DNA from: JBLHOS01 sp047623825
GTDB taxonomy: Bacteria; Pseudomonadota; Alphaproteobacteria; Rhodobacterales; Rhodobacteraceae
Reading direction: 5' to 3'
Length of the DNA: 31,604 nucleotides
NCBI GenBank assembly: GCA_047623825.1
Contig: JBLHOS010000030.1
Coordinates: 1-31,604, forward strand
Shown piece after piece: positions 24,472 to 31,604 of the stretch. How positions within the stretch are numbered: position 1 is the first letter of the stretch; each line of letters starts with the position of its first letter. The notes under the pieces were generated by a model that worked only from the letters and a program-made list of their open reading frames with translations, was not told where the DNA came from and made no database searches. The position numbers and the translations under genes are program-made.

Positions 24472-25139
24472 CACGGACATTAGATTATAGCCGGCGCGAG
24501 GCGGCGTCAGGTGACGCAGATACGCTGGTCGTGTTTCTGCACGGTTATGGCGCTGACGGAAATGATCTGTTGGGTTTGGCCGAGCCGATGGCCGAGCATT
24601 TGCCGAACACAGTCTTTGTTGCGCCAAACGCGCCGGAAAATTGTACTGGCAATCCGATGGGGTATCAATGGTTTCCGATCCCCTGGATCGATGGATCAGA
24701 CCAGCAATCAGCAGACGATGGCATGGACCGTTCGGTTGATGATCTGAATGCATTTTTGGAAAATGTGATGGAGGAAGAGGGCATGACGCCTGAATGCGTC
24801 GCCCTTGTTGGGTTTTCGCAAGGCACCATGATGGCCCTGCATGTAGCGCCCCGTCATAAAGACGGATTTGCCGGCGTTGTGGGCTTTTCCGGGCGTCTGA
24901 TCCGGCCTGACGATTTGGCCGAGCAAGTGAAATCTCGTCCTCCGATCTTGTTGTTGCACGGCGATCAGGATGACGTTGTGCCGCCGCAATCGCTGCCTGA
25001 GGCTGCAGAAGCCCTAGAAAACGCTGGCTTTAAACAGGTGTACGCCCATATCATGCACGGCACGGCCCACGGGATTGCGCCTGATGGCTTAAGCGTCGCA
25101 TTGGCGTTCTTGCGCGATATCCTCGATTCTGAGGTTTAG
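24468..25139 (+). CDS. Phospholipase/carboxylesterase family hydrolase
   Basis: A 223-residue alpha/beta hydrolase of the bacterial carboxylesterase II / acyl-protein-thioesterase-like family. HGYGADGNDLLGLA forms the oxyanion region, GFSQG holds nucleophile Ser117, HGDQDDVVP contains the acid (Asp168), and His201 in GTAHGI is the base. No signal peptide, so cytosolic. It starts in an ATGA overlap with the alkA-like gene and is last in the cbiD-cobK-alkA-esterase run. The natural ester is unknown. Confidence 0.9.
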   Translation: MTRTLDYSRREAASGDADTLVVFLHGYGADGNDLLGLAEPMAEHLPNTVFVAPNAPENCTGNPMGYQWFPIPWIDGSDQQSADDGMDRSVDDLNAFLENVMEEEGMTPECVALVGFSQGTMMALHVAPRHKDGFAGVVGFSGRLIRPDDLAEQVKSRPPILLLHGDQDDVVPPQSLPEAAEALENAGFKQVYAHIMHGTAHGIAPDGLSVALAFLRDILDSEV

Positions 25140-25280
25140 GACCGATCCCTAATTCAACCCCTGTCCGTCCGGTGGATAACGTCACAATTTTGTTAGCCCG
25201 CTGCGGTATCTCTAAGTGCGACAGTCACAGCATATTGGGGGGGCTTGTCAGCGACGAAAGGCTATATATATTTAATTTAA

Positions 25281-25307
25281 CCTCGGGGCGGAGCTCCCGC
25301 TCTGAGG
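25281..25307. promoter_or_regulatory. Strong hairpin in the leader of the HNH gene, flanked by an AT-rich stretch
   Basis: The 192-base spacer 25140-25331 holds an 11-bp stem (two G-U pairs) with a 5-base loop. The arms are CCTCGGGGCGG and CCGCTCTGAGG, and the loop is AGCTC. Directly upstream is an AT-rich run, including TATATATATTTAATTTAA (25264-25280). The hairpin is followed by CTTTAAT rather than a T-run. It could be a weak terminator after the esterase (or for the opposite direction, where the AT-rich run follows) or a structured leader of the HNH gene. Which one is not decided by sequence alone. Confidence 0.45.
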
Positions 25308-25331
25308 CTTTAATGGGCAGACAGGGCGAGG

Positions 25332-25940
25332 ATGGATTCGCGGATGAACCACTCCCAAACAGGCGATTTCAGGACGAATTTCGTTCGTGAACCAAGCGGG
25401 ACAAAGCATCACCCGGCATTGGTTTTGAACGCTGATTACCGACCACTTTCATACTATCCACTGTCCTTGTGGACATGGCAGGACGCCGTAAAGGCTGCTT
25501 GGTTGGATCGAGTGCAGATCGTGGCAGAATACGACGAATATGTGCATTCACCCACGACCCGGATTAAAATTCCCTCGGTTGTCGTGCTCAAGGACTATGT
25601 CAAACCGCAACGCCGCGTGGCCTTCACCCGGTTTAACCTGTTCTTGCGCGATGAGTTCAGTTGCCAATACTGCGGCACACCCGGTGACCTGACGTTTGAT
25701 CACGTGGTGCCGCGCGCGAGCGGTGGCGTGACCAGTTGGAAAAACGTGGTCGCGGCGTGCTCCAGTTGCAACCTCAAAAAGGGCTCAAAAAGTTTGTGTC
25801 AGTTGGGCATGAACCTGCGCAAACTACCGCGTCAGCCTGGCGCAGAGGAATTGCGAAATATGGGCCGTCGGTTTCCCCCCAACTACCTGCATGGCAGCTG
25901 GGTCGATTTTCTGTATTGGGATGCGGTTCTGGATGAATAG
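25332..25940 (+). CDS. HNH endonuclease family protein
   Basis: A 202-residue protein with a C-terminal HNH domain: CQYCGTPGDLTFDHVVPRAS, then GGVTSWKNVVAACSSCNLKKG. This gives two CxxC zinc pairs and the H...N...H pattern. The N-terminal half, HHPALVLNADYRPLSYYPLS and WTWQDAVKAAWLDRVQIVAE, is highly typical of a conserved chromosomal alphaproteobacterial HNH family rather than of a restriction system; no methylase or phage genes are near. The start is uncertain: ATG 25332 follows GGGCGAGG, and 25344 is an alternative four residues in. The DNA target and role are unknown. Confidence 0.88.
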   Translation: MDSRMNHSQTGDFRTNFVREPSGTKHHPALVLNADYRPLSYYPLSLWTWQDAVKAAWLDRVQIVAEYDEYVHSPTTRIKIPSVVVLKDYVKPQRRVAFTRFNLFLRDEFSCQYCGTPGDLTFDHVVPRASGGVTSWKNVVAACSSCNLKKGSKSLCQLGMNLRKLPRQPGAEELRNMGRRFPPNYLHGSWVDFLYWDAVLDE

Positions 25941-25956
25941 TCCGGAAAAGCACTAA

Positions 25957-27179
25957 TTGAGTAAGCTCGCAAATAGCGACGATTTAGTGGCCAGACCAGC
26001 CGAGACAGACGGGTTGGCCGAGTTTGAAGTTTCGCCTGACTTTGAGCGTTTTGACCAGAGGAACGATATGTTCACCCATGCGTTCTGGAATGAAACCGTA
26101 CGCAGCACTGACACAGACGCGCTTTTTGCCAGCTACCGGATGGATGCTGAACCGCGCCGCGGTGAAGGGTTTAGCCAAAAGGACTTTGCACTGCGCAATG
26201 CCGCCTGGCTGATCAGCGATATAATTTCTAACAGGGGGCCGCTGAGGGCAAGCGTGAGGGCTTTCAGGCCGTCATCGACAATGACACGCCTGTGGTCCCA
26301 ATCCAGGTTGATCTGAGCACGCCTGCGCAGGAAGCTAGGGAAATAAAAAGCATAGCCAAGCTGTTTGCTGCAGATCTAGTGGGCATTACCGAAATTGACG
26401 CGCGCTGGCACTGTTCTCAACGCCCTGATACCCGCGATATGCAACCCGTTCCAAATGGTTTGCCTGAGAGGTTGCGCCATGTAATCGTGATGGCCCATGC
26501 AATGGATTTTGATCTGGTTGGGACCTATCCAAGTGTGTTGGCGGGTGCCTCTACGGGGCGTGAATATTGGCATGAAGCTGCGATTGTGATGCAATTAGTG
26601 GCCGATATTCGCAATCTTGGATATCAAGCCGTCGCCTCAATGAACGACACAGCGCTGGTCATTCCCTATGCGATCAAGGCGGGTTTGGGGGAATACGGGC
26701 GCAATCAGATGGTGCTGACGCCGGAATTTGGCCCAAGGGTGCGGTTCTCAAAAATCTTCACCATTTTACCGATAGTGAGCGATACGCCGCGTGATCTGGG
26801 ATTGAGCAGTTATTGTCAAAATTGCACGGCCTGTCCGGTGGCTTGTCCCCCCGAAACGTTACCTTTCGGGGCACCTGACTTTGGCCAAGAGGTGGCCGCT
26901 GGTAGTGTCTCGACCCAACGGGGCGTCAAGAAATGGTCAGCCAATTGCGAGGCCTGCTTTGGTTATTGGGCAAAACTCAAAAGCGATTGTGCGATCCGCA
27001 TGCGGGTCTGTCCGTTCAACCGCCGCTATGACCGAGCTGCCGACTTGATCTGGCGTTGGATGGCAACAGGGCAAGCTGGCCCCACAGGGCGCAAACTGCC
27101 ACAATGGTGGGACCGTCAGCGTGGCAAACGGGTGCGATTGCGGCCGCGTGACTGGTGGGCGCGCGCCAGATCAGGCTGA
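25957..27179 (+). pseudogene. Reductive dehalogenase-like protein, frameshifted and missing one Fe-S cysteine
   Basis: A cobalamin/Fe-S reductive-dehalogenase-like gene of about 407 codons, read in two frames. Frame one starts at TTG 25957, with GGAAAAG upstream and 16 bases after the HNH stop. It runs through FEVSPDFERFDQRNDMFTHA and DFALRNAAWLISDIISNR. At the five-G run 26234-26238 the expected continuation (GAAEGKREGFQAVIDNDTP) moves to another frame, consistent with one lost G. Frame two continues with IKSIAKLFAADLVGITEID and GLGEYGRNQMVLTPEFGPRV. The first cluster motif CQNCTACPVACPP (26814-26846) is complete. The second reads DCAIRMRVCPFN, with Arg (CGC, 26997-26999) where the family has Cys. 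There is no Tat signal or fused reductase domain. Epoxyqueuosine reductase is a distant alternative. Confidence 0.8.
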
Positions 27180-28112
27180 GCACGATGCCCCACCCAAAAC
27201 GCAGAATTTCGCGCAATGGGGGTGGTTCAATGCGACATCACGTTCTGCCTCTTGCAAGGTCTCACCCAATTCGAACTCAGGTGAATAGGGCAGCAGGGTG
27301 CAGGCAAGAACGGCGAGTTTTTTGGCACCCTTGCGCTTGACGACCATGCGCGAAGACGAACACATAACTGAGCTTGGTTTCTTGTTTAAGATCGTCCAGC
27401 AGTCGGTCGTAATTTCTGGAACGTCAATGGTTTCGTCCATCTCGGGGAATAAAACAGTTTCACTGGAAGAAAAAGCATCGATGGCATAGCCCCGCGTGCG
27501 GTAAAGGGTGTCATAACCTGCCCGTGATGCCGTGTCGGTTTCATCCCATACAGTGCGACCGGCGACCGCCATTTTCAGACCTGCATCACGCAACCAGTCC
27601 ATACCTTTCAGGGTGATCTGAAAACTTCCATCTCCGCGTTCTTTGTCGTGTAATACTGCTGACCAGTGATCGACAGAAACTCGCAGGGTTAACTTTTTGG
27701 GGTATGCGGCATTCAACCGAATAAGACCTGCCATCATTTTGGGCCGCATCATTGGGCGCATCGCGTTTGTCAGGATCAACACATCATATCCGCTGGCTAA
27801 TGCTGCCTCAGCCATATCGATCATTTCGGGGTTCATAAACGGCTCACCGCCGGTAAAGGCGATTTCACGCACACCCCAGTTTCGGCTTTCAAGCTGGCGC
27901 AGATATTCCTGCATCTCAGCGGTCGTGATATACACCAGTGCATCATTTGTGGGGCTGCTCTCAATATAGCAGTTTACGCATTCGATATTGCATAGCGTCC
28001 CGGTGTTGAACCACAGGGTTTCGGGGTGGGTCAGGGCAACGGTGGCACGTTGGTCACCTTTGGCGGTCCACTGCGGGTCCTGAAATTTCTGTGGGTCTTG
28101 TGCGTCTTTCAT
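27171..28112 (-). CDS. Radical SAM protein of unknown substrate with Cys-rich C-terminus
   Basis: A 313-residue radical SAM enzyme. The cluster motif is CNIECVNC (Cys41, Cys45, Cys48), followed by YIESSPTNDALVYITTAEMQ and the GGEP-type motif FTGGEPFMNPEM. The core TIM barrel runs to about residue 230. The last 80 residues hold six cysteines (in DCWTIL, VMCSSS, LACTLL, HPHCAKFC and ASCSA), suggesting a SPASM-like auxiliary cluster domain. The start at 28112 is preceded by AGAGAG; the frame is open to 28280 but without similarity. It overlaps the end of the dehalogenase remnant by nine bases, tail to tail, and is divergent from zwf. No precursor-peptide gene was found nearby. Confidence 0.85.
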   Translation of the reverse strand: MKDAQDPQKFQDPQWTAKGDQRATVALTHPETLWFNTGTLCNIECVNCYIESSPTNDALVYITTAEMQEYLRQLESRNWGVREIAFTGGEPFMNPEMIDMAEAALASGYDVLILTNAMRPMMRPKMMAGLIRLNAAYPKKLTLRVSVDHWSAVLHDKERGDGSFQITLKGMDWLRDAGLKMAVAGRTVWDETDTASRAGYDTLYRTRGYAIDAFSSSETVLFPEMDETIDVPEITTDCWTILNKKPSSVMCSSSRMVVKRKGAKKLAVLACTLLPYSPEFELGETLQEAERDVALNHPHCAKFCVLGGASCSA

Positions 28113-28254
28113 CTGGTACTCTCTTCTTTTTCCAATGGCTAAGGCCCGCAGAGGTGAAAGAAAAGGGTTGGTGAAAGATGCCACGCCATTGTGAAGCGTT
28201 GGGAGTTTGCTAGACTTGTGAAGAGTTGCGTTGTATCCGCGTATCTGAACATGC

Positions 28255-28270
28255 TTGTTAGCGCTAACAA
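28255..28270. promoter_or_regulatory. LacI-family type operator upstream of zwf
   Basis: A perfect 16-base palindrome, TTGTTAGCGCTAACAA, lies 27 bases before the zwf ATG in the 185-base divergent spacer shared with the radical SAM gene. Its 14-base core is identical to the palindrome before edd at 9775-9788. Its position close to the start suggests repression by blocking transcription start or elongation. The cognate LacI-family regulator is not in the window. Confidence 0.8.
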
Positions 28271-28297
28271 ATCCGCGCAAATGCGGTAGGAGAGATC

Positions 28298-29749
28298 ATG
28301 GTTTCACGCGTTATTCCAGTTGAGGCGTTTGATCTGGTAATTTTCGGGGGCACCGGTGATTTGGCGCGTCGCAAGATCCTGCCGGGTCTGTTTCGGCGGT
28401 TTTGTGCGGGGCAGATGCCCGAAGATGCTCGCATTATTGGTGCTGCGCGAACTGATCAAGACAGTGCTGCGTGGCGTGAGACGATCGGTCAGGCGCTTAA
28501 TGAATTCGTCCCTGATGAGTCCAAGGACAAGGCCAACGTCGCTGCATTTCTGGAGCGGTTGAGCTATGTTCCTGTCGATGCGCGTGGTGAAGGTGGCTGG
28601 AGCGAGCTTGCCGCACAGATGCGCGATGGCATGATCCAGGCCTTTTATTTCTCGGTGGCACCCGGTTTGTTTGGTGATCTGGCGGAACGTCTGCATAATT
28701 TTAAGATAGCCCGCGCAGATGCCAGAATTGTTGTTGAAAAGCCGTTTGGCCGCGATCTGGGAACTGCCCAAGACTTGAACGCGACGCTGGCCCTGCATTT
28801 TGACGAACATCAGATTTACCGGATTGATCACTACTTGGGCAAAGAGACTGTTCAGAACCTGATGGCAGTGCGGTTTGCCAATATGTTGTTCGAGCCGTTG
28901 TGGAACGCGCAATACATCGATCACGTTCAGATCACGGTGTCTGAAGAGGTTGGCGTTGGTGGCAGGGGTGGCTATTACGACAAATCCGGCGCGATGCGCG
29001 ATATGGTTCAAAACCATCTGATGCAGCTGTTGTGCCTGACCGCGATGGAACCGCCCGCGCAGTTTGAACCTGACGCCGTGCGCGATGAAAAGCTAAAGGT
29101 GATCCGCGCGTTGGATCCTGTTGCGGCCAGCGATATCGTGCGCGGGCAGTACCGCGTCGGCGCAAATCCGTCTTATCGCCAAGATGCCGAAAATCCGGAC
29201 AGCCGGACCGAAAGCTACATCGCGATGCGGGTAAATATATCAAATTGGCGCTGGAAGGGCACACCGTTCTATCTGCGGACCGGCAAACGCCTAAAGGCGC
29301 GCAGCTCTGAGATTGCCGTGCAGTTCAAGGCCACGCCACACAGTATTTTTGGTCCAGACTCAGGCGGTGCCCCCAATGTTTTGGTGATTCGCCTGCAGCC
29401 TGACGAAGGCATCGATCTGCGCGTGACGATCAAAGAACCGGGCCCGGGTGGCATGCGCTTGATGGATGTCCCACTTGATATGACATTCGCCGAAGCGCTT
29501 GGGGATGAGGCCTCTAATGTGACTGAGGCCTATGAGCGTTTGATCATGGATGTGATCCGTGGCAATCAGACGTTATTTATGCGCGGTGATGAGGTTGAGG
29601 CAGCATGGCGCTGGACCGATCCGATTATTGCGGGCTGGACCGATCGCGGCGATGTGCCGTTGCCGTATGACGCCGGCGGCACTGGGCCAGAGGACGCGCT
29701 GATGTTGTTGCACAAAGACGGTCGGCGCTGGCGCGAGGTGCGCAGCTGA
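28298..29749 (+). CDS. zwf: Glucose-6-phosphate 1-dehydrogenase
   Basis: A 483-residue enzyme oxidising glucose 6-phosphate to 6-phosphogluconolactone with NADP or NAD. The nucleotide-binding FGGTGDLARRK lies at about 16-26, EKPFG at 147-151, and the active-site RIDHYLGKE at 175-183. YFLRTGKRL-type FYLRTGKRLKARSSEI lies in the C-terminal domain. AGGAGAG precedes the ATG. The stop overlaps the pgl start (TGATG). It is first of zwf-pgl-pgi, under the LacI-type operator at 28255-28270. With edd-eda it completes the Entner-Doudoroff pathway. Confidence 0.96.
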   Translation: MVSRVIPVEAFDLVIFGGTGDLARRKILPGLFRRFCAGQMPEDARIIGAARTDQDSAAWRETIGQALNEFVPDESKDKANVAAFLERLSYVPVDARGEGGWSELAAQMRDGMIQAFYFSVAPGLFGDLAERLHNFKIARADARIVVEKPFGRDLGTAQDLNATLALHFDEHQIYRIDHYLGKETVQNLMAVRFANMLFEPLWNAQYIDHVQITVSEEVGVGGRGGYYDKSGAMRDMVQNHLMQLLCLTAMEPPAQFEPDAVRDEKLKVIRALDPVAASDIVRGQYRVGANPSYRQDAENPDSRTESYIAMRVNISNWRWKGTPFYLRTGKRLKARSSEIAVQFKATPHSIFGPDSGGAPNVLVIRLQPDEGIDLRVTIKEPGPGGMRLMDVPLDMTFAEALGDEASNVTEAYERLIMDVIRGNQTLFMRGDEVEAAWRWTDPIIAGWTDRGDVPLPYDAGGTGPEDALMLLHKDGRRWREVRS

Positions 29750-30420
29750 TGGAGTTTATTGAGTATCCAGACCGCGATATGATGTTTTTGCAGTTAGCAG
29801 ATCGGATCACCAGTGAGTTGGGTGATTGTTTGCGTTTGCATGAAACGGCCAGTTTTTGTGTCCCTGGGGGCACCACACCCGGCCCAATTTTTGATGTCCT
29901 GTCCGAGGTGAACCTTGATTGGGACCGGGTCTCAGTGTTTTTGAATGATGAGCGGTGGGTTGGCGAAGACAGCCCGCGATCTAATACCGCTCTGTTGCGC
30001 AAACACCTTTTGACAGGCAAGGCGGCTTCGGCCCATCTCGTGCCGCTTTATTTGCCCACACCGCAGCCTGAGGACGCCCTAGAGGCGTTGATCGCCGGGT
30101 TTGAGGATATCTTGCCGATCTCGGTCCTGTTGCTGGGGATGGGGGCGGATATGCACACAGCTTCGCTGTTTCCCGGCGCCGATAATCTTGAGGCCGCTTT
30201 GGACGACAAGGCACCGATCTTGATGGCGATGCGGGCCAACGGCGCTGATGAGCCGCGGATTACCTTGACCGCGCCGGTTCTGAAGGACGCGATGAGCATA
30301 CATATCGTCATCACCGGGGCTGAGAAACGCGCGGCACTTGAACGTGCGGCGCATCTACCTGCCAGTCAGGCACCTGTTCGGGCCGTCTTGGGCAACGCTG
30401 TTGTCCATTGGGCTGAGTGA
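29749..30420 (+). CDS. pgl: 6-Phosphogluconolactonase
   Basis: A 223-residue DevB/SOL-type lactonase that hydrolyses 6-phosphogluconolactone to 6-phosphogluconate. SFCVPGGTTPGPIFDVL is the N-terminal phosphate-binding block. FLNDERWVGEDSPRSN and LLGMGADMHTASLFPGADNL are the signature motifs, and the C-terminal ITGAEKRAALERA is also typical. It starts in a one-base overlap with the zwf stop. pgi follows 43 bases later. Confidence 0.94.
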   Translation: MEFIEYPDRDMMFLQLADRITSELGDCLRLHETASFCVPGGTTPGPIFDVLSEVNLDWDRVSVFLNDERWVGEDSPRSNTALLRKHLLTGKAASAHLVPLYLPTPQPEDALEALIAGFEDILPISVLLLGMGADMHTASLFPGADNLEAALDDKAPILMAMRANGADEPRITLTAPVLKDAMSIHIVITGAEKRAALERAAHLPASQAPVRAVLGNAVVHWAE

Positions 30421-30463
30421 CCAAACTCATAAAATCGAAATTCGGCAAGAGGGGCAGTGTGCC

Positions 30464-31604
30464 ATGCAAATCTTTGACGATCTGAAAACCCATTATGCAG
30501 CAAAATCTGGGCGCAGTATTCTGGACCTGTTTGAGGCACCAGATCGCGCGGCGGAATATTCGCGCAGCTTCGGCTCACTGCTGCTTGATTTTTCAAAGAC
30601 GCATATCGATGCTGCAGCCTTATCGCTGCTGATTGAGTTGGCGCGTGTCAAACGGGTTGAGATGCGCCGTGAGGCGATGTTCACCGGGCAAAAGATCAAT
30701 GAAACCGAAGGGCGCGCAGTGCTTCACACAGCCCTACGCGCGCCCGACGGTGTCGTTGAGGTTGACGGCGAAAACGTGATGCCGGGAATTTTGGCAACTC
30801 GCGCGCGAATGGTTGAATTTGCCAATGCGGTCCGTTCTGGCGCAATTGCCGGGCAGGGTGGCCGCTATACCGATGTCGTCAATATCGGCATTGGAGGATC
30901 TGATCTGGGGCCAGCAATGGCGACTTTGGCATTGGCACCATTCCATGACGGCCCGCGCGTGCATTATGTCTCAAATGTTGATGGTGCGCATATTGCCGAC
31001 ACGCTGGTGGGTCTTGATCCAACACGCACCATGATCATCGTGGCCTCTAAGACCTTTACGACCATTGAGAGCATGACCAATGCGCGAACTGCACGCGACT
31101 GGATGGCCAAGCAGGTCACAACGCCCGCCCAGCAATTCGTGGCCCTGTCATCGGCCGTTGATAAGACGGGCGCTTTTGGTATTCCACAGGCGCAGGTCTT
31201 TGGCTTTGAGGATTGGGTCGGTGGACGCTATTCGCTTTGGGGCCCGATCGGGTTGGGTGTCATGCTGGCGATCGGTGCTGAAAACTTTGAGGGTTTTCTG
31301 TCCGGTGGCCACACGATGGATTTACATTTTCAAGAGGCGGATTTGCCTGACAACTTACCAGTGATTTTGGCGCTGGTGGGGATCTGGCACAACCAGATTT
31401 CCGGTCACGCGACCCGTGCAGTTTTGCCATATGATCAACGGCTTACGCGGCTTCCGGCATATCTTCAACAGCTAGAAATGGAAAGCAACGGCAAGTCGGT
31501 GGCGATGGATGGCAGTGACCTTCCGTTCAACAGTGGCCCCGTGGTTTGGGGGGAACCGGGTACAAACGGCCAGCACGCGTTTTATCAGCTAATCCATCAG
31601 GGCA
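30464..31604 (+). CDS. pgi: Glucose-6-phosphate isomerase, N-terminal part (runs off right edge)
   Basis: The first 380 residues or so of phosphoglucose isomerase, which interconverts glucose 6-phosphate and fructose 6-phosphate. Visible are VVNIGIGGSDLGPAMATLAL, TIIVASKTF-type MIIVASKTFTTIESMTNA, GFEDWVGGRYSLWGPIGLG and the late PYDQRLTRLPAYLQQLEMES. The sequence stops just after EPGTNGQHAFYQLIHQG, a conserved active-site block. GAGGGGC precedes the ATG at 30464. About 150 residues are expected beyond the window. In Entner-Doudoroff organisms it cycles fructose 6-phosphate back to zwf. Confidence 0.95.
   Translation, partial: MQIFDDLKTHYAAKSGRSILDLFEAPDRAAEYSRSFGSLLLDFSKTHIDAAALSLLIELARVKRVEMRREAMFTGQKINETEGRAVLHTALRAPDGVVEVDGENVMPGILATRARMVEFANAVRSGAIAGQGGRYTDVVNIGIGGSDLGPAMATLALAPFHDGPRVHYVSNVDGAHIADTLVGLDPTRTMIIVASKTFTTIESMTNARTARDWMAKQVTTPAQQFVALSSAVDKTGAFGIPQAQVFGFEDWVGGRYSLWGPIGLGVMLAIGAENFEGFLSGGHTMDLHFQEADLPDNLPVILALVGIWHNQISGHATRAVLPYDQRLTRLPAYLQQLEMESNGKSVAMDGSDLPFNSGPVVWGEPGTNGQHAFYQLIHQG

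Noticed and set aside
25172..25390. 72-codon frame in the leader of the HNH gene
   Set aside because: It overlaps the hairpin and the HNH start in another frame, with no similarity or ribosome-binding site.
25332..25940. HNH gene as part of a restriction or phage-defence system
   Set aside because: No methylase, helicase, phage or other defence gene lies nearby, and the family is a conserved chromosomal one in roseobacters.
1..31604. tRNA, rRNA, CRISPR array, integrase or intact transposase genes
   Set aside because: No matching sequence or fold was recognised in reading either strand; only the unassigned inverted-repeat element at 12493-12595 hints at mobile DNA.

Overview
The window looks like a chromosomal segment of a marine alphaproteobacterium of the Roseobacter group (Rhodobacteraceae). 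The signs are a cysG-DUF2849-cysI sulfite reduction cluster, a DddP-type DMSP lyase, a complete Entner-Doudoroff gene set and cobalamin genes, all with moderate GC content and tight head-to-tail packing (many 4-base ATGA overlaps). No rRNA, tRNA, CRISPR array, prophage or intact insertion sequence was found. The species cannot be fixed from the sequence alone.

Layout. 1-3.1 kb: assimilatory sulfite reduction genes on the minus strand (siroheme synthase cysG, a DUF2849 protein, the 5' part of cysI), with a divergent Lrp/AsnC regulator. 3.0-7.8 kb: an alpha/beta-hydrolase-OsmC fusion and dddP on the minus strand. Divergent from dddP are a DUF3445 heme-dependent N-demethylase-like gene and a methyltransferase. 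7.8-12.4 kb: glucokinase, then about 0.9 kb of decayed glucoside-uptake genes (GH1 beta-glucosidase and sugar ABC ATPase fragments), then edd-eda. 12.4-18.6 kb: an aminotransferase, cysS, citramalate synthase cimA, an internally deleted methyltransferase and a squalene/phytoene-synthase-like gene. 18.6-23.9 kb: an MFS transporter and cobalamin genes (cobB-cobA on minus, cbiD-cobK on plus). 23.8-28.1 kb: alkA, a carboxylesterase, an HNH endonuclease, a broken reductive-dehalogenase-like gene and a radical SAM gene. 28.3 kb to the end: zwf-pgl-pgi, with pgi cut by the right edge.

How the genes fit together. glk, pgi, zwf, pgl, edd and eda together take glucose to pyruvate plus glyceraldehyde 3-phosphate by the Entner-Doudoroff route. 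Two near-identical LacI-type palindromes sit just upstream of edd and of zwf, 18.5 kb apart. This predicts one regulator for both operons, and that regulator is not in the window. cysG and cobA are two separate uroporphyrinogen-III methyltransferases, serving siroheme and cobalamin. dddP gives the organism a route from DMSP to DMS and acrylate.

The most distinctive feature is gene decay within an otherwise compact chromosome. The GH1 gene, the ABC ATPase, a methyltransferase and a cobalamin-type reductive dehalogenase are all broken, each with readable lesions (stops, deletions, a frameshift, a lost Fe-S cysteine). I did not find a clearly new multi-gene system. The best leads are the split LacI regulon, the repeats between cysG and the Lrp gene, a 103-bp inverted-repeat element after eda, and the dddP/DUF3445/methyltransferase neighbourhood.
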